DNA from: Micropepsaceae bacterium
GTDB lineage: Bacteria; Pseudomonadota; Alphaproteobacteria; Micropepsales; Micropepsaceae
Direction: 5' to 3'
DNA length: 5,379 nucleotides
Assembly: GCA_025450355.1 (NCBI GenBank)
Contig: JANWHR010000003.1
Span: 1-5,379 of the forward strand
A program made the position numbers and the translations under genes. Shown here piece after piece: positions 1 through 5,379 of this stretch. The notes under the pieces were generated by a model, which was not told where the DNA came from, ran no database searches, and worked only from the letters and a program-made list of their open reading frames with translations. The first letter of the stretch is position 1, and every line of letters starts with the position of its first letter.

Positions 1-9
1 GCCAAATAA

Positions 10-1287
10 CCGGATCAGTGGATCCTGCGCGGCAATCACCACGATGCCTGGGTGTTTGGCGCCTCCGATCCGATGAGCGGACAGGTGTCGTTGCTTGCGG
101 AAGCCAAAGCGATCGGCGCTCTGGTGCAACAGGGCTGGCGGCCCAAACGCACGATCATCTACCTCAGCTGGGATGCGGAAGAGCCAGGGTTGGTTGGTTC
201 GACGGAATGGGTCGAAACGCATGCAGCCGAACTGAAACAGAAGGCGGTTGCCTATATCAATTCCGACACCAACGGCCGCGGCTTCCTGAATGCCGGAGGA
301 AGCCCGTCTCTGCAGCATCTGGTGAATGGTGCTGCCGCCGGAATTGCCGATCCGGAAACGGGCGTTTCGGTGCTCGAACGCAAACGTGCGCAGTTGGAAT
401 TGGCCGGCAGCGGTCCGGATGCCGGTGAATACGAGCATCAGCTGGCCGACACTGCGGCCAATCCGGAGCGCGACATTCCTGTCTATGCGCTCGGCTCGGG
501 GTCGGACTACACCGCCTTTCTCGATCATCTGGGTACGGCTGTTTTGCATATTGGTTTTGGCGGGGAAGGCGATGTTGGCGGCGTCTATCACTCTGCCTAT
601 GACACCTGGCGCTATTACAACCGTTTCGCTGATCCCGGATTTCGCTACGCGCCCACGTTGGCAAAACTGGCCGGGCATATGGTCCTGCGTCTGGCGGATG
701 CGCGCCTGCCGCTGGAACGCTACCGCGGTTTTGCCGATGCCGTTTCAACCTGGGTTGATGAGGTCAAAAGCCTCGCAACCGGGCGGCGTGACGCGGCCCG
801 TGCGCAGGCACGCTTAATGGCGCACCACATCTATCGCCTGGCGGCCGATCCAACCCGGATGAAAGACAGCCCTGCTGTGCTGAAGCCCGTGCCGCGGTTC
901 GATTTCGCGCGGCTGGATTCGGCTGTTGGCCGGCTGAAGAAAAGCGCGAGTGACTTCGATGCGGCGCTTGCCGCACGGGGCCGTTCCGTGCCGGACAGTA
1001 TGGCCGCCGAGTTGTTCGACATCAGCCGTGAGGCTGACCAGGCCGTTGCGCCGGAGATCGGGCTTCCCGGAAGGCCATGGTACCGGAACCTGATGTATGC
1101 GCCGGGCCACCTCACCGGCTATTCCGCCAAAACCCTTCCCGGAATCCGCGAGGCGATTGAGGACGGGCGCTGGAATGACGTGGATCGCTACATCGGATTG
1201 ACTGCCGCAGCATTGGACTCCTGTGCCGATAGGCTGGACGCGGGAACGCGCCTCATCACCTCTGCAACACCGGCGCCGGCCCAGTAA
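10..1287 (+). CDS. M28-family zinc metallopeptidase (glutamate carboxypeptidase II / transferrin-receptor-like), 5' part missing, in-frame stop just upstream
   Basis: The reading frame is open from base 10 to the TAA at 1285-1287 and matches the catalytic and C-terminal parts of M28 peptidases related to glutamate carboxypeptidase II. These are usually exported enzymes that remove C-terminal or acidic residues from peptides with a two-zinc site. All five expected metal or catalytic positions are visible: the first His of GNHHDAW (37-39), the Asp of ASDPMSG (67-69), the Glu pair of WDAEEPG (178-183), the Asp of INSDTNG (265-267) and the His of VYHSAYD (589-591). GSGSDYTAF also matches the family. 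From about 700 on there is a helical domain like the transferrin-receptor dimerisation domain, with GLPGRPWYRNLMYAPG and LPGIREAI near the end. A TAA at 7-9 interrupts the frame directly before PDQW. The next in-frame start, GTG at 52, would lose the first metal His. The signal peptide and PA domain would lie outside the window. The family call is firm; whether the gene is intact is open. Confidence 0.85.
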   Translation, partial: PDQWILRGNHHDAWVFGASDPMSGQVSLLAEAKAIGALVQQGWRPKRTIIYLSWDAEEPGLVGSTEWVETHAAELKQKAVAYINSDTNGRGFLNAGGSPSLQHLVNGAAAGIADPETGVSVLERKRAQLELAGSGPDAGEYEHQLADTAANPERDIPVYALGSGSDYTAFLDHLGTAVLHIGFGGEGDVGGVYHSAYDTWRYYNRFADPGFRYAPTLAKLAGHMVLRLADARLPLERYRGFADAVSTWVDEVKSLATGRRDAARAQARLMAHHIYRLAADPTRMKDSPAVLKPVPRFDFARLDSAVGRLKKSASDFDAALAARGRSVPDSMAAELFDISREADQAVAPEIGLPGRPWYRNLMYAPGHLTGYSAKTLPGIREAIEDGRWNDVDRYIGLTAAALDSCADRLDAGTRLITSATPAPAQ

Positions 1288-1297
1288 ATCGTCATCA

Positions 1298-1353
1298 CTG
1301 ATTTCGTTTCGCCACCTTCGTCCGGGCAGCATCTGCTGCCCTCACGGAATCAG
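1298..1353 (+). terminator. Nested stem-loop after the peptidase gene, terminator-like but without a T tract
   Basis: An outer 10-bp stem pairs CTGATTTCGT (1298-1307) with ACGGAATCAG (1344-1353), with one G-T wobble. It encloses a perfect 7-bp hairpin, GGGCAGC (1324-1330) with GCTGCCC (1335-1341) and loop ATCT. The structure begins 11 bases after the peptidase stop, which fits a transcription end or a 3' stabilising structure. No run of T follows, so a standard intrinsic terminator is not shown. It could also be a structured 3' UTR. Confidence 0.45.
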
Positions 1354-1394
1354 CGGGAACTTTCGTGTACGGAATGCCCAGCCGGATCGCCCCG

Positions 1395-1431
1395 TTGTTT
1401 CCTCTGGATGAATAAAGCTTTAATCTATAGT
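1395..1431 (+). promoter_or_regulatory. Possible promoter of the Crp/Fnr regulator gene, with a palindrome over the -10
   Basis: In this GC-rich sequence an AT-rich patch stands out ahead of the regulator gene. TTGTTT (1395-1400) and TTTAAT (1419-1424), 18 bases apart, could be -35 and -10 boxes. TATAGT (1426-1431) is an alternative -10. The perfect palindrome TAAAGCTTTA (1413-1422) overlaps the first -10 and could be an operator half or a chance AT palindrome. Only sequence resemblance supports this. Confidence 0.35.
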
Positions 1432-1459
1432 TTGCGCTCCCCGGAACGCGGTCAGGATC

Positions 1460-2224
1460 GTGCAGGATAGCCCGGCATTTCGCAGGCTCAGTGAACTCAT
1501 CGATCTGACGCCGCAGGGCCGCAATTATCTGCTCGCGCTGCTGGCCTCACCGGTCGAGTTGGCCGCCCGGCGAAAACTGCTGGACGAACACCGGCCGTGT
1601 GACAGTATTTTTCTCGTGCTGTCCGGTTGGGTTCAGCTTTTTCGCCAGCTGAAAGACGGGGGAAGACAGGTCCTGAACTTTCGCCTGCCGGGCGAAGTAT
1701 TCGGGATCGAGTCGCTGTTGTACCGGCGCTCGCTCTATTCCTGCCAGGCGCTGACGAATGCCTCGATCGCCCAGATTTCGCACAACATGTTCGAAGCGAC
1801 GCAGCAGGAATTTCCACGGCTCGCTTCCGCCTTCCTTCTGACGGCGGTCAAGGACGGCGCGATTCATTACGAATGGGCGGTCAATCTGGGCCGCCGCCCC
1901 GCCTTTCAGCGCATTGCGCATTTGTTTCTGGAGCTCGAACGCAGGGCCCGCATGAGTCTGGCGAGCCCCGATGATGACGTTCACTTGCCTTTGACCCAGC
2001 AGCACATCGCGGATTGTACCGGTCTTACAGTGCCTTACGTCAACCGGATTTTGCAGCAGATGCGCGCGCTTCAGTTTCTGGAGTATGGGCCGCAGGGGCT
2101 GACCATTCTCGACGGCAAAAGGCTTGCCGTTGCCGCGGGGTTCGAGCCTGACTATCTCGAAGTTTCCTGGCAGACGAACTGGCAGCGCCACGTGCCCGAG
2201 AATGCGCCTGAAGAGGCCGGTTAG
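1460..2224 (+). CDS. Crp/Fnr-family transcriptional regulator
   Basis: The 254-residue cytoplasmic protein has the Crp/Fnr layout. An N-terminal cyclic-nucleotide-type beta-barrel sensor domain covers about residues 35-120 (IFLVLSGWVQLF, then LPGEVFGIESLLY). A long dimerisation helix follows at about 122-165, and then a C-terminal winged helix-turn-helix at about 178-210 (LTQQHIADCTGLTVPYVNRIL). The only cysteines are C47, C95 and C186, so the N-terminal Fe-S cysteine cluster of true FNR is absent. In the phosphate-binding cassette region, the Arg-Ser pair that CRP uses for cAMP does not seem to be kept (SLYSCQA). The ligand is therefore unknown. The start is GTG at 1460: the frame is closed by TAA at 1421-1423 and contains no other usual start before it. 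AGGA at 1454-1457 is a weak, very close Shine-Dalgarno. The gene lies 83 bases before the DAHP synthase gene, in the same direction. Confidence 0.88.
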   Translation: MQDSPAFRRLSELIDLTPQGRNYLLALLASPVELAARRKLLDEHRPCDSIFLVLSGWVQLFRQLKDGGRQVLNFRLPGEVFGIESLLYRRSLYSCQALTNASIAQISHNMFEATQQEFPRLASAFLLTAVKDGAIHYEWAVNLGRRPAFQRIAHLFLELERRARMSLASPDDDVHLPLTQQHIADCTGLTVPYVNRILQQMRALQFLEYGPQGLTILDGKRLAVAAGFEPDYLEVSWQTNWQRHVPENAPEEAG

Positions 2225-2267
2225 CCGGGGGCTGGCGAAGCTCACCCGCATCCCCTATATCCGCGCG

Positions 2268-2289
2268 TTCCCGCCGCGAATGGCGGGAA
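2268..2289. repeat. Perfect 8-bp inverted repeat upstream of the DAHP synthase gene (operator or leader hairpin)
   Basis: TTCCCGCC (2268-2275) and GGCGGGAA (2282-2289) are exact inverted copies around the 6-base spacer GCGAAT. The repeat ends 8 bases before the Shine-Dalgarno of the DAHP synthase gene. A weak -10-like TATATC lies at 2256-2261, which would place the repeat near the transcription start. It could be a dimer-binding operator or a 5' leader hairpin. It has no T tract after it, so a terminator for the regulator gene is less likely. Confidence 0.5.
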
Positions 2290-2297
2290 AGCGTGTT

Positions 2298-2303
2298 GGA
2301 GAG
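2298..2303 (+). promoter_or_regulatory. Ribosome binding site that fixes the DAHP synthase start
   Basis: GGAGAG lies four bases before the ATG at 2308. This is the best Shine-Dalgarno in the window. It favours ATG 2308 over the in-frame GTG 2293 and TTG 2296, which precede or overlap it. Confidence 0.7.
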
Positions 2304-2307
2304 TACC

Positions 2308-3693
2308 ATGACTGCACCGTGGAGCCCTGGCAGTTGGCGCGAAAGGCCAATCCGGCAGGTGCCGCAATATCCGGATGCCGCAGCTTTGGCTGCCGTCGAG
2401 TCGCGCCTGAAGTCTTATCCGCCGCTGGTGTTTGCCGGCGAGGCGCGGAACCTGATGTCGGTGCTTGCGCAGGTCTCGGCCGGCAAGGCTTTCCTTCTTC
2501 AGGGTGGGGATTGCGCGGAGAGCTTTGCGGAATTTCACCCCGACAATATTCGCGACACGTTCCGGGTCATTCTTCAGATGGCTGTCGTCCTGACCTTTGC
2601 CGCCGGAATGCCGGTTGTGAAAGTGGGGCGCATTGCCGGACAGTTCGCAAAGCCCCGATCCGAGGAGACCGAGACACAGGGCGACGTCACGCTGCCATCA
2701 TACCGCGGCGACAACATCAACAGCCTTGAGTTTGACGCCGAAGGCCGGATACCGGATCCGGAACGGCTGTTCCAGGCCTATGGCCAGTCCGCGGCCACGC
2801 TCAATCTGCTGCGGGCGTTTGCCACCGGCGGTTATGCCGACCTGCACAATGTGCATCGCTGGACGCTCGACTTCATCGAGGGTTCGCCGGCCAGCGAGCG
2901 CTATCGCGCTTTGTCGGCCCGGATCGGCGAGTCGCTTGCTTTCATGGAAGCCTGCGGAGTCACCCCGGACCTTGTCCCGCAGCTCCGCTCGACTGATTTT
3001 TACACCAGCCATGAGGCGCTTTTCCTCGGCTATGAGCAGGCACTGACCCGGATCGATTCCACCAGTGGGGATTGGTATTGCACATCGGCCCATCTGCTCT
3101 GGATCGGTGACCGGACGCGGCAACCCGATGGTGGGCATGTGGAATTCTGCCGCGGAATCAAAAATCCCATCGGCCTAAAATGCGGTCCTTCGCTGGCGGA
3201 AGACGAACTCTTGCAGCTGATCGATCTGCTGAACCCCGAAAACAGGCCCGGGCGGCTGACGCTGATCTGCCGCTTCGGCGCGGACAGAATCGGGGAACAA
3301 TTCCCGCGGATGCTGAGACGGATCACGCGCGAGGGTCGCAATGTCGTATGGTCCTGCGATCCGATGCACGGCAACACCATCAAATGTTCGACCGGATACA
3401 AGACACGGCCGTTCGACCGGGTGCTGAAGGAGGTGCGCGGTTTTTTCGAGATTCATCGCGCTGAGGGCACGCATGCCGGCGGGATTCACCTCGAGCTCAC
3501 CGGCAAGGATGTCACCGAATGCCTGGGAGGTCCGCAGGACATTTCCGAGCGGGATTTGGCGAGCCGGTACGACACGCATTGCGATCCGCGGCTGAATGCG
3601 AGTCAGGCGATCGATCTCTCATTCCTGGTCGCCGAGGCCCTTCGCGAGGAACGTCCCCTTCAGTTCCGTCCGCCCAAAAGCAACTTGGCCTGA
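2308..3693 (+). CDS. Class II 3-deoxy-D-arabino-heptulosonate-7-phosphate (DAHP) synthase
   Basis: This enzyme condenses phosphoenolpyruvate and erythrose 4-phosphate to DAHP, the first step of the shikimate pathway to aromatic amino acids. The 461-residue product is close in length to the long-form class II enzymes of Mycobacterium and plants. The metal ligands are in place and spaced as in the M. tuberculosis enzyme: Cys69 (LLQGGDCAESF), His354 (CDPMHGNT), Glu396 (GGIHLELTG) and Asp426 (THCDPRLN). Phosphoenolpyruvate-binding positions also match: Arg108 and Lys115 (GRIAGQFAKPRS), Arg269 (WIGDRTRQ), Lys291 (GLKCGPS) and Arg322 (CRFGAD). LPSYRGDNIN at 129-138 is another class II signature. 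Nothing appears truncated or mutated. Class II enzymes of this length are often feedback-inhibited by aromatic amino acids, but the sequence alone does not show which. The start is chosen by the ribosome binding site. I know the class with high confidence; the symbol varies between genomes (aroF, aroG, aroH), so none is given. Confidence 0.97.
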   Translation: MTAPWSPGSWRERPIRQVPQYPDAAALAAVESRLKSYPPLVFAGEARNLMSVLAQVSAGKAFLLQGGDCAESFAEFHPDNIRDTFRVILQMAVVLTFAAGMPVVKVGRIAGQFAKPRSEETETQGDVTLPSYRGDNINSLEFDAEGRIPDPERLFQAYGQSAATLNLLRAFATGGYADLHNVHRWTLDFIEGSPASERYRALSARIGESLAFMEACGVTPDLVPQLRSTDFYTSHEALFLGYEQALTRIDSTSGDWYCTSAHLLWIGDRTRQPDGGHVEFCRGIKNPIGLKCGPSLAEDELLQLIDLLNPENRPGRLTLICRFGADRIGEQFPRMLRRITREGRNVVWSCDPMHGNTIKCSTGYKTRPFDRVLKEVRGFFEIHRAEGTHAGGIHLELTGKDVTECLGGPQDISERDLASRYDTHCDPRLNASQAIDLSFLVAEALREERPLQFRPPKSNLA

Positions 3694-3791
3694 CCGAAAA
3701 ATCAAGTGGAACCAACGCATTAACCATAACTGAAATATTCCGAAACATCTTATGAGTGGCGCCCAACGTCAGCTTGGCTCCAACTGCTCTC
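3694..3791 (+). promoter_or_regulatory. Intergenic gap with an AT-rich stretch, possible promoter of the oxidoreductase gene
   Basis: Bases from about 3696 to 3755 are clearly richer in A and T than the flanking genes. TTAACC (3720-3725) resembles a -35 box, but no good -10 follows at 16-18 bases. No strong hairpin or T tract is seen after the DAHP synthase stop. A promoter here is plausible but not demonstrated. If translation starts at the upstream GTG (3756), the gap is shorter. Confidence 0.25.
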
Positions 3792-4787
3792 ATGACGAAT
3801 CGCGTTTCGTTCGGGGGGCGTTTGAACATCCATACATTACCCTCGCAGCCGGTGCTGAAGGCTGCGGTCGTCGGGGGCGGGGTATTTGGCCGCCATCATG
3901 CCGCGAAATACCGTGAAATTGCCGGAGTCGATCTGGTAGCGGTCGCCGATCCCGATCCTCAGGCGCGCGCGACATTGACCCGCCAACTGCACGTATCGGC
4001 AGTGGCGGATTGGCGGGAACTGCTCGGTAATGTGGATGTGGTCAGCATCTGCTCTCCCGCCATTACGCATGCCGACATCGTGGCGAATTTCCTGGCCTCT
4101 GGTGCGCATGTGCTGGTGGAAAAGCCGTTTGCAACAGAAAGCGCAGAGGCGCAGCGCCTGATCGCTCTCGCGCGCTCACGCGGCCTCGTGCTGACGGTCG
4201 GGCATCAGGAGCGGTACGTCATCGCGAAGACCGGTTTGCTGGCTATCCGGGAATTGCCAGTGAGCATCGAATGCGTCCGCAAAGGCCCGTGGACCGGGCG
4301 CGGAACCGACGTTTCCGTTGTGCTGGATCTCATGATCCACGACCTCGACCTGGTGCACGCGCTATTGCCAGGCGGAATAGCCGGGGTGCGGGCGACGGGC
4401 AGTTTTCTGTACGGACCGTCCCATGATGAGGCCACGGCGGAACTCGATTTTGAGGCCGGGGCCACGGTACGCCTGATTGCCGATCGCGCCTCGCGCGAGC
4501 GCTGGAGGTCGCTGCGCCTGATCTATGCGGATGGTGGAGAAATCTGTCTCGATTTCCTGACGCGTGGAATCCTCAATACCACTGGCCATGAACTGACGCT
4601 GGGCGATTCACCGGATCCATTGGCGGAATCGGTGACCGGATTTACCGACGCGGTTCGCGCCGGTGCGCCGGTGCTGGTCCGCCCCGAAGAGGCATTGCGC
4701 GCTCTGGAAACGGCGCTGATGATCGAGGACGCGCTGATCCCGGCGGTGGTGAGCCGCAGACGGCAAGCCCTGCGCCGTCTGGCATAA
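3792..4787 (+). CDS. Gfo/Idh/MocA-family NAD(P)-dependent oxidoreductase
   Basis: The product (331 residues from ATG 3792) is a soluble dehydrogenase of the glucose-fructose oxidoreductase / inositol dehydrogenase family, which usually acts on sugars or sugar derivatives. An N-terminal Rossmann fold is shown by VVGGGVFGRHHAAKY (26-40) and the Asp-rich strand end VADPD (51-55). The family EKP motif with the catalytic Lys is at 110-112. GHQERY (137-142) and DLMIHDLDL (179-187) follow; the latter carries the Asp-xxx-His pattern with the likely catalytic His183, in a form also seen in UDP-N-acetylglucosamine 3-dehydrogenase-like members. The C-terminal half is the alpha/beta substrate domain. The substrate is not identifiable. 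The start is uncertain: GTG 3756, ATG 3792, TTG 3822 (after a run of six G) and GTG 3852 are all in frame, and none has a good Shine-Dalgarno. The Rossmann fold begins only after residue 20. The gene sits between DAHP synthase and NAD+ synthetase. Confidence 0.88.
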   Translation: MTNRVSFGGRLNIHTLPSQPVLKAAVVGGGVFGRHHAAKYREIAGVDLVAVADPDPQARATLTRQLHVSAVADWRELLGNVDVVSICSPAITHADIVANFLASGAHVLVEKPFATESAEAQRLIALARSRGLVLTVGHQERYVIAKTGLLAIRELPVSIECVRKGPWTGRGTDVSVVLDLMIHDLDLVHALLPGGIAGVRATGSFLYGPSHDEATAELDFEAGATVRLIADRASRERWRSLRLIYADGGEICLDFLTRGILNTTGHELTLGDSPDPLAESVTGFTDAVRAGAPVLVRPEEALRALETALMIEDALIPAVVSRRRQALRRLA

Positions 4788-4813
4788 GTGCCAAAAAACT
4801 GAAGCGGTGCCTC

Positions 4814-4836
4814 TGGTTCTGCGTTAAACGGAACCA
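4814..4836 (+). promoter_or_regulatory. Hairpin covering the translation start of nadE
   Basis: TGGTTCTG (4814-4821) can pair with CGGAACCA (4829-4836), giving an 8-bp stem with one G-U pair and the loop CGTTAAA. The 3' arm contains the weak GGA ribosome-binding element and the first base of the ATG. If it forms in the RNA it would reduce ribosome access. No ligand-binding domain is visible next to it, so it is not called a riboswitch. Confidence 0.35.
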
Positions 4837-5379
4837 TGGCTCCGAATCGCTTTTCCATTGCATTGGCGCAGTTAAATCCCGTTTTGGGAGACTTTCGAAC
4901 AAACCTGATCCGCGCCAGAAAAGCGCGCGCCGCTGCGGCCGGCAGTGGCGCCGATTTGATCCTGTTCAGCGAACTGTTCATCTGCGGCTATCCGCCCGAA
5001 GACCTGGTGCTGAAGCCCGCATTTCAGGACGAAGCCATGGCCGCCGTCGGAGAGTTGGCGAAGGACACGGCTGATGGCGGCCCGGCGGTGCTGGTGGGTA
5101 CGCCCTGGCGGAAGGATGGCGCCCTCTACAACGCGGTGGCGCTGCTGGACGCCGGCATGATTCAAATGCTGACGCTGAAAAACAATCTGCCCAATTACGG
5201 CGTATTCGACGAGAAGCGCGTGTTTGCGCCGGGGCCGATGCCGGGACCGCTGAATGTTCGTGGCATTCGCATTGGCGTTCCGGTCTGCGAAGACATCTGG
5301 TCGCCGGATGTCGTCGAATGCCTGGGAGAAACTGGCGCGGAAATCCTTCTGGTTCCGAATGGTTCGCCCTTTGATGCGC
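4836..5379 (+). CDS. nadE: Glutamine-dependent NAD+ synthetase, N-terminal glutaminase domain (3' end cut by window)
   Basis: The enzyme makes NAD+ from nicotinic acid adenine dinucleotide, ATP and glutamine in the cytoplasm. The window holds 181 codons, all in the nitrilase-fold glutamine amidotransferase domain that releases ammonia. The catalytic triad is visible: Glu46 (ILFSELFICGYPPEDL), Lys115 (LTLKNNLPNYGVFDEKR) and Cys151 (VPVCEDIW). LPNYGVFDEKR and GYPPEDL are typical of NadE and separate it from other nitrilase-fold proteins. Full-length bacterial members are usually about 540-680 residues, so the C-terminal synthetase domain with its ATP-binding loop should follow downstream. ATG 4836 is the only usual start after the in-frame TGA at 4800. 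The ribosome binding site is weak (GGA, 4830-4832). The 48-base gap after the oxidoreductase suggests co-transcription. Confidence 0.94.
   Translation, partial: MAPNRFSIALAQLNPVLGDFRTNLIRARKARAAAAGSGADLILFSELFICGYPPEDLVLKPAFQDEAMAAVGELAKDTADGGPAVLVGTPWRKDGALYNAVALLDAGMIQMLTLKNNLPNYGVFDEKRVFAPGPMPGPLNVRGIRIGVPVCEDIWSPDVVECLGETGAEILLVPNGSPFDA

Noticed and set aside
814..1332. Open frame on the - strand (172 codons) opposite the peptidase 3' part
   Set aside because: The translation shows no recognisable domain and lies opposite a conserved coding region; it is a shadow.
1288..1459. FNR- or CRP-type binding sites (TTGAT-N4-ATCAA, TGTGA-N6-TCACA) upstream of the regulator
   Set aside because: Neither pattern nor a close variant is visible in this gap or in 2225-2307.
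1547..2251. Long open frame on the - strand (234 codons) opposite the Crp/Fnr gene
   Set aside because: It is a mirror of the regulator gene in GC-rich DNA, shows no recognisable domain, and the + strand product is a clear family member.
2280..2729. ATG within the inverted repeat that opens a frame running into the DAHP synthase gene, considered as a leader peptide
   Set aside because: The frame runs out of phase far into the DAHP synthase gene, is not enriched in Trp, Tyr or Phe codons in a leader-like cluster, and has no good ribosome binding site.
3770..3787. Imperfect inverted repeat CAGCTTGG / CCAACTG near the oxidoreductase start
   Set aside because: It has a bulge and only a two-base loop, so it is unlikely to fold or act as a site.
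3752..3916. 54-codon ATG frame starting just before the oxidoreductase gene
   Set aside because: It overlaps the Rossmann-fold coding region in another frame, has no ribosome binding site, and its product has no recognisable features.
3518..5327. Identical 13-base word GAATGCCTGGGAG in the DAHP synthase gene (about 3518) and nadE (about 5315)
   Set aside because: Both copies encode an ECLG tetrapeptide in different proteins; one shared word of this length within coding DNA is best explained by chance and codon preference.
1..5379. Mobile element, CRISPR array, tRNA or defence-type system
   Set aside because: No transposase, integrase, regular short repeats, tRNA-like cloverleaf or defence domain was recognised; the genes are metabolic or regulatory.

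Overview
The window is a GC-rich bacterial chromosome segment that most resembles an alphaproteobacterium. A Hyphomonadaceae/Caulobacterales-like origin is possible, judged from the style of the proteins and not from any search. All five recognisable genes lie on the + strand, are tightly packed, and look like ordinary chromosomal genes. I see no transposase, phage gene, tRNA, rRNA or CRISPR array.

Layout. (1) 10-1287 is the 3' part of a gene for an M28 zinc metallopeptidase of the glutamate carboxypeptidase II / transferrin-receptor type. Its frame is interrupted by a TAA at 7-9, one codon before a conserved metal-site block, so the gene may be broken. (2) 1288-1459 is a gap holding a compound stem-loop just after the peptidase stop, then an AT-rich promoter-like stretch with a 10-bp palindrome. 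(3) 1460-2224 encodes a Crp/Fnr-family regulator. (4) 2225-2307 is a short gap with a perfect 8-bp inverted repeat and a clear ribosome binding site. (5) 2308-3693 encodes a complete long-form class II (plant/mycobacterial-type) DAHP synthase, the entry enzyme of the shikimate pathway. (6) 3694-3791 is a gap containing an AT-rich stretch. (7) 3792-4787 encodes a Gfo/Idh/MocA-family NAD(P)-dependent oxidoreductase with an uncertain start. (8) 4836 to the window end encodes the N-terminal glutaminase half of glutamine-dependent NAD+ synthetase (nadE), cut by the window edge.

How the genes may work together. The DAHP synthase, the oxidoreductase and NAD+ synthetase form a co-oriented biosynthetic cluster. 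The 48-base gap before nadE suggests that the last two genes are co-transcribed. A functional link (NAD supply for the dehydrogenase, or aromatic precursor metabolism) is only inference. The Crp/Fnr regulator lacks recognisable Fe-S cysteines and does not keep the classic cAMP cassette. It sits directly upstream of the aromatic gene, and the inverted repeat between them is a possible operator.

I did not find a convincing previously undescribed system. The points most worth a second look are the in-frame stop in the peptidase, the nested stem structure after it, the inverted repeat ahead of the DAHP synthase gene, and a hairpin that includes the first base of the nadE start codon.
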